DNA of 10,275 nt from JAIBJP01 sp035601195. Lineage in GTDB: Bacteria > Actinomycetota > Thermoleophilia > Gaiellales > Gaiellaceae. The notes under the pieces were generated by a model. That model was not told where the DNA came from, searched no databases, and saw nothing but the letters and a program-made list of their open reading frames with translations. Below, piece by piece: positions 1-5,906 of the stretch. Location: positions 1 through 10,275 of the forward strand of contig DATNOU010000170.1 in assembly GCA_035601195.1 (NCBI GenBank). Reading direction: 5' to 3'. A program made the translations under genes and the position numbers. How positions within the stretch are numbered: the first letter of the stretch is position 1; each line of letters opens with the position of its first letter.

Positions 1-1
1 C

Positions 2-232
2 CTAGCGCAACGCGAGCGCGCGGCCCTGCGGCCTGACGGGCCGAAGCGGCGTGGGCGCAGAGCTACGGATGTCCGATTGGCCGTTCCAGTGCGCAACGCT
101 TGCTGTCCACGCCTGACGGGCGTGGTGCTCGCACACCTGGTAGTACTGGCCGTCGGTCGCCCGCACGTCACGCGTCGCCGTCCGGTCGCAACGTCGGTTT
201 TCGAGGCGGAAATAGCCCTCACAGCGCTCCAT
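2..232 (-). CDS. Small hypothetical protein with Cys/His cluster
   Basis: A 76-residue protein with an ATG start and a TAG stop at the very left edge of the window. The first 40 residues hold C4, C15, C34 and H36/H37, in the pattern Cys-x10-Cys, then a DG-containing hairpin-like stretch, then VCEHHA. This resembles the short zinc-knuckle domains common in actinobacteria that end in VC-x-x-HA, so metal binding is an inference. The last 25 residues are Pro/Arg-rich and look unstructured. It lies on the same strand as the thioesterase gene and 34 nt after its stop, so it could be the last gene of that operon. No Shine-Dalgarno sequence is visible before the ATG. A 5-bp inverted repeat (234-238 with 245-249) lies just upstream. 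Function is unknown. It could be a chance reading frame, but the Cys/His spacing argues for a real gene. Confidence 0.5.
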   Translation of the reverse strand: MERCEGYFRLENRRCDRTATRDVRATDGQYYQVCEHHARQAWTASVAHWNGQSDIRSSAPTPLRPVRPQGRALALR

Positions 233-266
233 ACAGATCGAAGTATCTGCGGGAGCGGGTGAGGCG

Positions 267-767
267 CTATTCCCCGTCGGAGTGAAGTCGGCGGCGCCAG
301 GCTTCGCCGGCGGCGCGGCCCTCCGGCGAGGCGAGGAAGTGTTCGAGCGGGACGTGGAGAAAGGCGCCGCGCGCCTCGGCCAGGATCTCCGGGCCGTCGC
401 GAAGCTCGGCCTCCACGTGCAGGCGCCGGCCGCGGCTGTCGCTTACCCAGGAGACAACCGCGAGCTCCCGGTTGATGAGAGCCGGGCGGCGGTAGCGCAC
501 GAAGATGCGAACGGTCACCGCCGGGAAGCGGTGCCAGGTGGCGAGGAGGCCGCACGCCTCGTCGAGCGCCGCGCCCACGAGGCCGCCGTGGACGATTCTC
601 GGCCCGGCCTGGTGGCTCTCCCGGAAGGTGAAGGTCGCCTCGTAGCGCTCGATTCCCTCCTCGGTCGGACGAGGAAGGTGAATACCCTCCGGATTGTCGC
701 CGCAGCCCCAGCACGCAGCATCATGATGGGGCGGTATCCGCTCGCGTCCCTCGCCGGCGCCGCTCAC
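267..767 (-). CDS. PaaI-type hot-dog fold acyl-CoA thioesterase
   Basis: A 166-residue single-domain hot-dog protein, predicted to hydrolyse acyl-CoA thioesters in the cytoplasm. The N-terminus carries CWGCGDNPEG (residues 19-28), a Cys-x2-Cys motif seen in a subgroup of PaaI/THEM4-like thioesterases. The family signature HGGLVGAALDEACG follows at residues 60-73; H60, G61, G62 and the acidic pair D69/E70 fit the usual active-site helix. A beta-rich half with VRYRRPALI and the strand motifs of the fold completes the domain. The reading frame is open further upstream, but that part lies inside the reductase gene and is Arg/Ser-rich, so I place the start at the GTG at 767, 64 nt after the reductase stop. 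No good ribosome binding site supports it, so the start is uncertain. The substrate cannot be read from sequence. Its place after the reductase suggests a shared acyl-CoA substrate or product. Confidence 0.85.
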   Translation of the reverse strand: MSGAGEGRERIPPHHDAACWGCGDNPEGIHLPRPTEEGIERYEATFTFRESHQAGPRIVHGGLVGAALDEACGLLATWHRFPAVTVRIFVRYRRPALINRELAVVSWVSDSRGRRLHVEAELRDGPEILAEARGAFLHVPLEHFLASPEGRAAGEAWRRRLHSDGE

Positions 768-831
768 GGCCGGGCGGAGCCCGACCTCGCCGGCGCCTGG
801 CCCCGGGGAGACCGAGCGAGCCCTCGCCGGG

Positions 832-2052
832 TCAGCGGAGCCCGCCTCGCTCGAAGTGCGCCTTGTAGAAGTTCTCCGAGCCCGCCGTCGCCATCGCGGC
901 CGAGGCGGAGATCTCCAGGGAGAGCGTGGCCGCCGCCACGATCTGCGCGAGCCGGTAGACCTTGCCCGCGCCCTCACAGTCCATGAGCGCAAGCCAGGAA
1001 CGGGCGTAGGGGAGGGTCGTACCGCCGCCGATCGTCGCCACCTCGAGCCCGGCCAGCCGGATTGAGACGTTGAGGCCACCATCGACGCGCAGGGCGGTCC
1101 CATGGGCCATCGAGCTGGTGCCGACCATGCCGACGTCCTGTCCGGTGGCGATGAACATGGCTGCGATCGCCGTCGCTGGGGTGAAGGCGACGGACTGCAT
1201 CCCGGAGGCGACGGCGCCGTGGGTGCCGACGAAGGCGAGATCGAGCAGCTCCTCTGCCGTCGTCTTCAAGACGCGCTGGATCGCCCCGTCGGTGAGCGTG
1301 GCCTCGGCGATGACGGTTTTCCCGTGCCCCCCCGACTCGAAATAGCGGTGCGAGATCTTCTTGTCCCCGCCCATGTTTCCCTCGAGATACACCCGGCGGG
1401 GCTTCACCGGCGCGTGCTCGAGCACGAAGACCTGATTCAGGGCGTAGGAGTTGCGCGTGATCATGTTCATGCCGACCGCGTCGCCGGTCGTGTATGCGTA
1501 GAGGACGTGGCACATCGGGCCGACCACGTGCGTCTCCACCTCGCGGAGCTTGGCGTGGCGTGAGAGGCCCTCCACCGGCGCGCCCGCCAGCCACTCCTGC
1601 AGGTCCGGCACCCGCGTCTCGATCCAGCGGGCGAAGGTCGCTGCGTCGGCGGTGGACTCGAAGAGGAAGGCCGAGGCGCGCGTGATGCGGTCGCGGAGGA
1701 CGTGCGTACGGAACCCGCCCGATTCGCTTGCGGCCCGGGCTCCGCGCGCGAGCGAGATCGAGAGGCCCCCCTCGGTATTGGCGAGCGGGACGTAGACGGA
1801 GTCGTCTGCGCGCGTGCGCTCGAGGAGCCTTCCCTCGGGCTCTTCCAGCTCGTACTCGCCGAGCTCGAGGTCGATGGGCCCGACCACGGCGACGGGAACC
1901 GGAGCCACGCCGGTGAGCGCCTCGGTCGCTTTGGCGTAGGGCTCGAGATCCTGGTCGACGACGCTGCCCTCGAGCCCGAGCCGCTCCTGGCGGACGCGGA
2001 TCGAGCCGGGATCGTTCCTACGCGGCCAGCGGGTGCGGGGCGAGTCGCTCAG
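832..2052 (-). CDS. Divergent HMG-CoA reductase family protein
   Basis: A 406-residue protein of the HMG-CoA reductase family, which reduces HMG-CoA to mevalonate with NAD(P)H. By eye it follows the class I layout. TEALTG with PVPVAVVGPI (residues 43-60) matches the ENVIG/PVGVAGP motif and gives Glu44. NTEGGL and LARG (92-104) follow. TGDAVGMN (189-196) is the cofactor-domain DAMGMN motif. GNMGGDKK (225-232) gives Lys231. FIATGQD (300-306) gives Asp306. A C-terminal KAHF gives His399. The catalytic quartet is therefore present. Unusual points: the Ser of the canonical SGN-x-CTDKK loop is Glu224, its Cys is Gly, the following INW is replaced, and the Asn of NAHAAN appears as Thr294. No ATG, GTG or TTG lies between the upstream gene's stop and the first conserved segment. 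The best start is CTG at 2052, overlapping that stop as CTGA and giving a natural N-terminus (SDSPRTRWPRRNDP). No mevalonate-pathway neighbours are seen, so the substrate is open. Confidence 0.85.
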   Translation of the reverse strand: MSDSPRTRWPRRNDPGSIRVRQERLGLEGSVVDQDLEPYAKATEALTGVAPVPVAVVGPIDLELGEYELEEPEGRLLERTRADDSVYVPLANTEGGLSISLARGARAASESGGFRTHVLRDRITRASAFLFESTADAATFARWIETRVPDLQEWLAGAPVEGLSRHAKLREVETHVVGPMCHVLYAYTTGDAVGMNMITRNSYALNQVFVLEHAPVKPRRVYLEGNMGGDKKISHRYFESGGHGKTVIAEATLTDGAIQRVLKTTAEELLDLAFVGTHGAVASGMQSVAFTPATAIAAMFIATGQDVGMVGTSSMAHGTALRVDGGLNVSIRLAGLEVATIGGGTTLPYARSWLALMDCEGAGKVYRLAQIVAAATLSLEISASAAMATAGSENFYKAHFERGGLR

Positions 2053-2861
2053 ATCGAGATGTTGACGTCGCTGACGTCGAGCCCGAGTGACTGAGCGAGG
2101 CGCACGCCCTGGTCCAGGTCCTCGCGCAGGCGCCGTTCGTCGGTGTCGCGCATGAGGCTGCCGATGAACTCGCGCGCCTTGGGCCGCCAGAGCGCGTGCT
2201 GGACGAAGATGGGGAGCATCCGGTTGGCGCCCTCGATGAGTCTCCGCTTCGTTTTCGTGGGGGCGTCCGTGAGGAGCACCTTCGCGTAGGCCATCCCCGA
2301 CCCGTGGTGGATGCCGTCGTCCACGGTGAGCCGGTTGCAGAGGTCCTCGAGCACCGTCCCCTTGGACGAGCGGGCAATGAGGCGGAAGCGCGGGATGATC
2401 AGGCGCTCGTAGAAGACCTGCATGAGGAAGACCTTCTCCTCGACCGTGTCGGCGCCGAGCTGCATCTTCGCCAGCTGGTCGAGATACGGGTCGCTCTCGG
2501 CCCGGCCGCCGGCGTCCTCCGTCAGTCGCAGCCATGCCTCCGTGTGACGAGATTCGTCCTGCACCATCGTCGTGTAGTAGAGCTTCGCCTCGGGATCCGG
2601 CGCCATCGAGAAGAGCTGCGTCGCCATCTCGACGGCGAGCTCGTCGGCCTGGAGTTGCTGTGTGATGACCGACCGCCACAGGTCTTGTCGCCGCGCGAGT
2701 TTCTGCGGGCTGCCCGTGTACTGCGGTATGGGTGGCAGCTCCTTCCACGGGAGGTCACGCACTTGCCACTCGGCCTTTTTGGCCAGCTCGTAGTAGCGAA
2801 GGACGCCTGCATAAGCGCTGCGGTCCTCCGCCGGCTTCTCCGGGACCTGCGCAGTCTCCAT
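2049..2861 (-). CDS. R2/ferritin-like di-iron carboxylate protein
   Basis: A 270-residue helical protein of the ferritin-like superfamily, closest in layout to ribonucleotide reductase R2-type and related di-iron oxidases. The metal-ligand pattern reads in order: Glu74 (ADELA, with Glu78 as alternative), Glu103-x-x-His106 (DESRH), Glu152 (FYERL), and Asp182-x-x-His185 (VDDGIHH). Spacings of about 30 residues match four-helix di-metal proteins. The last motif has Asp where most relatives have Glu. The N-terminal WQVRDLPW (32-39) resembles the W-x-x-D segment of R2-like proteins. There is no signal peptide, so it is probably cytoplasmic. It starts at an ATG 26 bp from folD, which reads the other way, and overlaps the reductase gene by 4 nt. 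Translational coupling with the reductase is likely. A hydroxylase, desaturase or N-oxygenase role is possible. The sequence does not tell which, and I do not assign ribonucleotide reductase activity. Confidence 0.8.
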   Translation of the reverse strand: METAQVPEKPAEDRSAYAGVLRYYELAKKAEWQVRDLPWKELPPIPQYTGSPQKLARRQDLWRSVITQQLQADELAVEMATQLFSMAPDPEAKLYYTTMVQDESRHTEAWLRLTEDAGGRAESDPYLDQLAKMQLGADTVEEKVFLMQVFYERLIIPRFRLIARSSKGTVLEDLCNRLTVDDGIHHGSGMAYAKVLLTDAPTKTKRRLIEGANRMLPIFVQHALWRPKAREFIGSLMRDTDERRLREDLDQGVRLAQSLGLDVSDVNISI

Positions 2862-2869
2862 GGCCCGAG

Positions 2870-2875
2870 AGGCTA
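2870..2875 (-). promoter_or_regulatory. Candidate promoter of the di-iron/reductase operon
   Basis: On the minus strand TAGCCT (2875-2870) fits the TANNNT form of actinobacterial -10 boxes. AAGACA lies 17 bp further upstream (2898-2893) and matches four of six bases of TTGACA. The -10 box ends 8 nt before the ATG at 2861, which would make the transcript leaderless and explain the lack of a Shine-Dalgarno sequence. This is inferred from sequence alone. Confidence 0.35.
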
Positions 2876-2879
2876 ACGT
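2874..2879 (+). promoter_or_regulatory. Candidate -10 box of folD
   Basis: TAACGT fits the TANNNT -10 pattern and ends 8 nt before the GTG at 2888, again consistent with a leaderless transcript. No convincing -35 box is present at 16-18 bp upstream. It shares the TA at 2874-2875 with the candidate -10 box of the divergent gene, so the two promoters would compete. Weak evidence. Confidence 0.3.
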
Positions 2880-2887
2880 GTCGCGCC

Positions 2888-3742
2888 GTGGCTGTCTTGA
2901 TGGATGGCAAGGCGCTCGCCGGGCGGGTGCGAAAGGAGGTTGCCGGGGAGGTGGCTGCCCTCGGGCGCCGTGTCGGCCTCGCCACGGTCCTCGTCGGCGA
3001 CGACCCCGCCTCGGCCGTCTACGTGCGGAGTAAGCAGAAGGCCTCCCGCGAGGTGGGAATCGAGCCTTTCGACCACAACCTGTCCTCCGATACGAGCCAG
3101 GAAGACCTGCTCGCCCTCGTCGAGCAGCTGAACGAGGACGACGCGGTCACGGGGATCCTCGTGCAGCTTCCCCTGCCGGACCAGATCGACGAGGACCACA
3201 TCATCCGCTCGATCAACCCCATCAAGGACGTCGACGGCTTCCATCCGTTCAACGCCGGCCATCTCTTCCAGGGGAGCCCGACGTTCGTCGCTGCCACGCC
3301 GGCGGGAATCATGGAGATCCTCCGGGAGTACCAGGTCGAGCTCAAGGGCGCGCGAGCGGTGGTCATCGGCCGGTCGAACATCGTGGGCAAGCCGATGGCA
3401 CTCCTCCTCCTGGCCGAGCATGCGACCGTGACGATCTGCCACAGCCGCACCCGGGATCTCCCGGCGGTCGTCCGCGAGGCGGATGTGATCGTCGCCGCCG
3501 TGGGGCATCCCCAGACGGTGACGGCCGACATGGTGCGGGAGGGAGCGACGGTGGTCGACGTCGGAATCAACCGCACCGACGACGGCCTCGTGGGGGACGT
3601 AGCGCAGGATGTGCGCAAGAGAGCAGGGCTCCTGACGCCGGTGCCTGGGGGCGTCGGACCGATGACGATCGCCTCGCTTTTGCGCAACACCGTGCGGGCC
3701 GCGCGGTACCAGTCCGGCGAGCTTGCCTTCCCCCTGGACTGA
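2888..3742 (+). CDS. folD: Bifunctional methylene-THF dehydrogenase / methenyl-THF cyclohydrolase
   Basis: A 284-residue FolD, the usual family length. It interconverts 5,10-methylene-, methenyl- and 10-formyl-tetrahydrofolate using NADP, feeding purine and formyl-Met synthesis in the cytoplasm. Visible motifs: MDGKALA near the N-terminus, Y45-x3-K49 within YVRSKQKAS with the catalytic Lys, QLPLP (93-97), KDVDGFHP (113-120), the nucleotide-binding GRSNIVGKP (161-169), DVGINR (224-229) and the C-terminal signature PVPGGVGPMT (251-260). The frame is open further upstream, but that part overlaps the divergent di-iron gene and lacks FolD features. GTG at 2888 gives the usual short stretch before MDGK. 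ATG at 2900 is the alternative. It is followed 92 nt later by the cold-shock gene. Confidence 0.97.
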   Translation: MAVLMDGKALAGRVRKEVAGEVAALGRRVGLATVLVGDDPASAVYVRSKQKASREVGIEPFDHNLSSDTSQEDLLALVEQLNEDDAVTGILVQLPLPDQIDEDHIIRSINPIKDVDGFHPFNAGHLFQGSPTFVAATPAGIMEILREYQVELKGARAVVIGRSNIVGKPMALLLLAEHATVTICHSRTRDLPAVVREADVIVAAVGHPQTVTADMVREGATVVDVGINRTDDGLVGDVAQDVRKRAGLLTPVPGGVGPMTIASLLRNTVRAARYQSGELAFPLD

Positions 3743-3751
3743 CGCTAGATT
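3724..3751 (+). promoter_or_regulatory. Candidate promoter of the cold-shock gene
   Basis: TTGCCT (3724-3729) and TAGATT (3746-3751) are separated by 16 bp, each matching four of six consensus bases. The predicted start near 3758 would give a leader of about 77 nt before the TTG at 3835. A long leader is usual for cold-shock genes. The -35 box lies within the last codons of folD. Confidence 0.4.
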
Positions 3752-3755
3752 GCAG

Positions 3756-3777
3756 ACGCCGCGCACGAATGCGGCGT
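3756..3777 (+). terminator. Hairpin between folD and the cold-shock gene
   Basis: ACGCCGC (3756-3762) and GCGGCGT (3771-3777) form a perfect 7-bp inverted repeat with an 8-nt spacer, 13 nt after the folD stop. No T-run follows, so it is either a weak terminator for folD or, if the upstream promoter is used, a hairpin at the extreme 5' end of the cold-shock mRNA. Confidence 0.45.
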
Positions 3778-3820
3778 ATGCCCAGGGCGGCGGCCTCGCC
3801 GGGCCGTCGTTTGTTTGTTG

Positions 3821-3827
3821 AAGGAGG
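3821..3827 (+). promoter_or_regulatory. Strong ribosome binding site deciding the TTG start
   Basis: AAGGAGG is near-perfectly complementary to the 16S rRNA 3' end and sits 7 nt before TTG at 3835. It is the best ribosome binding site in the window and fixes the cold-shock start. Confidence 0.85.
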
Positions 3828-3834
3828 CAGTAAG

Positions 3835-4035
3835 TTGGCTGAAGGCACCGTCAAGTGGTTCTCGAACGAGAAGGGCTACGGCTTCATCGAGCGCGCTGAG
3901 GGAGAGGACGTCTTCGTCCACTTCTCGGCCATCGCTCAGGAGGGCTACAAGTCCCTCCAGGAAGGCCAGCGCGTCGAGTTCGAGGTCGTTCAGGGCCAGA
4001 AGGGCCTGCAGGCGGCGAACGTTCAGATCATCTAG
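3835..4035 (+). CDS. Cold-shock domain protein (CspA family)
   Basis: A 66-residue single cold-shock domain, the standard family length, which binds single-stranded RNA and DNA and melts mRNA structure. RNP1 is KGYGFI (13-18) and RNP2 is VFVHF (26-30), both with intact aromatic residues. GTVKWF near the start and a C-terminal AANVQII complete the fold. The start is TTG at 3835: AAGGAGG at 3821-3827 lies 7 nt before it, and the encoded N-terminus (MAEGTVKWF) is exactly that of the family. An upstream ATG at 3769 would add 22 unrelated residues. The gene appears to be a single transcription unit, with its own promoter candidate, a leader and a strong terminator after it. The exact csp paralogue cannot be assigned. 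Confidence 0.96.
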   Translation: MAEGTVKWFSNEKGYGFIERAEGEDVFVHFSAIAQEGYKSLQEGQRVEFEVVQGQKGLQAANVQII

Positions 4036-4058
4036 TCCCGAACAGTTCGAGTGCCGTT

Positions 4059-4083
4059 GACGGGCCCCGCGCAGGGGCCCGTC
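4059..4083 (+). terminator. Rho-independent-like terminator after the cold-shock gene
   Basis: GACGGGCCCC (4059-4068) and GGGGCCCGTC (4074-4083) form a perfect 10-bp GC-rich stem with a 5-nt loop, 23 nt after the cold-shock stop. Only a short pyrimidine tract (CCTCTT) follows, as is common in high-GC genomes. It should separate the cold-shock gene from the gat genes. Confidence 0.8.
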
Positions 4084-4105
4084 CCTCTTAAAGTCTGGAG
4101 TCGAG

Positions 4106-4393
4106 TTGGCCATTAGCAGAGAAGACGTGCTGCACGTCGCGCGACTGGCGCGGCTGGAGATCCCCGAGGATCAGATCGAGCACGTCCAGGCCGAGCTCGG
4201 CGCGATCCTCGAGGCCGTCGGCAAGGTCTCCGAGCTCGACCTGGAGGGCGTCGAGCCGACGTCTCACCCATTGGACCTGGTCAACGTCTGGGGCGAGGAC
4301 GAGCCGCGCCCCTCGCTGCCTCGGGAGGACGCGTTGGCCAACGCTCCGGACCCGGCGGACGGGGCTTTCCGCGTGCCGGCGGTGGGCTCGTGA
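4106..4393 (+). CDS. gatC: Asp-tRNA(Asn)/Glu-tRNA(Gln) amidotransferase subunit C
   Basis: A 95-residue GatC, the small subunit that wraps around and stabilises GatA in the GatCAB complex, which converts misacylated Glu-tRNA(Gln) and Asp-tRNA(Asn) to the amide forms. Family features are clear: an N-terminal V-x-H-V-A-x-L-A-R-L helix (residues 8-17), a middle helix with LGAILEAVGKVSELD, the conserved VEPTSHP (49-55), the DEPRPSLPREDAL segment and a C-terminal FRVPAV. The start is TTG at 4106, with GGAG at 4097-4100 five nt upstream. TAAAGT at 4089-4094 could be a -10 box right after the cold-shock terminator, but no -35 box is seen. The gatA start lies 94 nt downstream. Confidence 0.95.
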   Translation: MAISREDVLHVARLARLEIPEDQIEHVQAELGAILEAVGKVSELDLEGVEPTSHPLDLVNVWGEDEPRPSLPREDALANAPDPADGAFRVPAVGS

Positions 4394-4487
4394 GCTTGTC
4401 CCTCTCTCGTCACAGCTCGCGTGCCACAGGCGCGTTTTCGGACGCTACGCTCGAAGCGGAGGGAGGCCCGCGGCGGCCCCGGGGGGC

Positions 4488-5906
4488 ATGGGTGTGATCG
4501 ATACCCTCCGCCTGACCGCGGAAGCTGCGGCGGGGCTCCTCGAGCGCAAGGAGGTCTCTGGCCAGGAGCTCACGCGCGCGCACATGGAGGCCATCGACGA
4601 ACGCGACGGCGAGTTGCACGCGTACCTCCACGTCGTCGGCGAGAGCGGAGCCGGCGTCCCGATCGCCCACAAGGACCTCGTCACGACGAAGGGCATCCCG
4701 ACCACGGCCGGCTCGAAGATCCTCGAAGGGTACGTCCCGGTCTTCGACTCGACCGTCGCCGCCCGCTGCAAGGACGCGGGGCTACCAATTCTCGGCAAGA
4801 CGAACATGGACGAGTTCGCGATGGGCTCCTCCACGGAGAACTCGGCCTACGGGCCCTCCCACAACCCCTGGGATCCGGAGCGCGTCCCGGGCGGCTCGTC
4901 GGGAGGCTCGGCGGCCGCGGTGGCAGGCGGGCTCGCGCCTTGGGCGCTCGGCTCCGACACGGGAGGCTCGATCAAGCAGCCCGCCTCGCTCTGCGGGCTC
5001 GTCGGCCTGCGCCCGACCTACGGCACGGTCTCGCGCTACGGGATCGTCGCCTTCGCTTCGAGCCTCGACCAGATCGGCCCGATCACGAAGACCGTGCGGG
5101 ACTGCGCGCGCCTGTACGAAGTGATCGCGGGGCGCGATCACTGCGATTCGACGACCGTCGACCTCCCCGAACCGGTTCGGATTCCGACAGGGGAGAACCT
5201 CGAGGGGATCCGCATCGGAGTCCCCAAGGAGCTGAACGAGGCCGAGGGCATCGAGCCCGGTGTCTCCGAGCAGGTGCAGAAAGCGATCGCACTCGCCGGA
5301 GAGCTCGGCGCCGAGGTGGGGGAGACGGCGCTCCCCCGCTCGGTCGACTACGGCCTCGCGTGCTACTACCTCGTCGCGCCCGCGGAGGCGAGCTCGAACC
5401 TCGCGCGCTACGACGGCGTCCGCTACGGGCACCGGGCGGCCGGCGACGGCGACCTCACCGCTCTCTACGAGCGCACGCGTTGGGAGGGGTTCGGCGCCGA
5501 GCCCAAGCGCCGCATCCTCATCGGCACCTACGCGCTCTCGGCCGGCTACTACGAGGCCTACTACGGCCAGGCCCAGAAAGTGCGGACGATGATCGCGCAG
5601 GAGCACGCCGCCGCCTTCGAGCAGTTCGACCTGCTCGTGAGCCCGACCTCGCCGACCGTCGCCTTCAAGATCGGGGAGAAAGCTGAGAACCCGCTGGCGA
5701 TGTACCTCTCCGACCTGCTGACGATCCCCTCGAACATGGCCGGCCTGCCCGGCCTGTCCATTCCCTGCGGCCTCTCCGAGGGCCTACCTGTCGGCCTCCA
5801 GCTGATCGGCCCGCAGTTTTCGGAGAATCTCCTTTTCCGCGCGGGCCACGCGCTCGAGCGGGCGCTCGGCTTCGACTTCGTTCCGGAACGGCTCAGGCAT
5901 GCCTGA
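4488..5906 (+). CDS. gatA: Asp-tRNA(Asn)/Glu-tRNA(Gln) amidotransferase subunit A
   Basis: A 472-residue amidase-signature protein, the glutaminase subunit of GatCAB, which releases ammonia from glutamine and passes it to GatB. The Ser-cisSer-Lys triad is visible: Lys62 (IAHKDL), Ser137 in GGSSGGSAA and the nucleophile Ser161 in DTGGSIKQPA. The 24-residue Ser-Ser spacing is the family value. Other GatA hallmarks are TNMDEFAMGSSTENSAYG (105-122), GLRPTYGTVSRYG, and the C-terminal LPGLSIPCG and LPVGLQLIGP. ATG at 4488 is used; GTG at 4494 is possible. No in-frame start exists further upstream back to gatC. The ribosome binding site is poor: GGAGGGAGG is 21 nt away and only a G-run is adjacent. 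The stop overlaps the start of gatB by 8 nt, so those two are coupled. Confidence 0.97.
   Translation: MGVIDTLRLTAEAAAGLLERKEVSGQELTRAHMEAIDERDGELHAYLHVVGESGAGVPIAHKDLVTTKGIPTTAGSKILEGYVPVFDSTVAARCKDAGLPILGKTNMDEFAMGSSTENSAYGPSHNPWDPERVPGGSSGGSAAAVAGGLAPWALGSDTGGSIKQPASLCGLVGLRPTYGTVSRYGIVAFASSLDQIGPITKTVRDCARLYEVIAGRDHCDSTTVDLPEPVRIPTGENLEGIRIGVPKELNEAEGIEPGVSEQVQKAIALAGELGAEVGETALPRSVDYGLACYYLVAPAEASSNLARYDGVRYGHRAAGDGDLTALYERTRWEGFGAEPKRRILIGTYALSAGYYEAYYGQAQKVRTMIAQEHAAAFEQFDLLVSPTSPTVAFKIGEKAENPLAMYLSDLLTIPSNMAGLPGLSIPCGLSEGLPVGLQLIGPQFSENLLFRAGHALERALGFDFVPERLRHA

Noticed and set aside
282..986. Plus-strand open frame over the thioesterase and reductase ends
   Set aside because: Ala/Arg/Pro-rich shadow of the minus-strand genes, no motif.
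768..1103. Longer N-terminus for the thioesterase
   Set aside because: The added residues are Arg/Ser/Pro-rich and mostly overlap the reductase 3' end; the hot-dog domain is complete without them.
2053..2748. A 232-residue N-terminal extension of the HMG-CoA reductase
   Set aside because: It lies inside the di-iron gene in another frame, is His/Arg/Pro-rich and has no domain features; the reductase family begins near the CTG at 2052.
2732..2887. Upstream ATG for folD
   Set aside because: It would add 52 residues antisense to the di-iron gene; the FolD family starts at or near the GTG at 2888.
3769..3834. Upstream ATG for the cold-shock gene
   Set aside because: It adds 22 unrelated residues and starts inside a hairpin; the strong ribosome binding site and family N-terminus point to TTG at 3835.
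4421..5686. A 421-codon open frame on the plus strand in another frame over gatA
   Set aside because: It is extremely Arg/Gly/Pro-rich, has no known motif, and is fully explained as the shadow of gatA in high-GC DNA.
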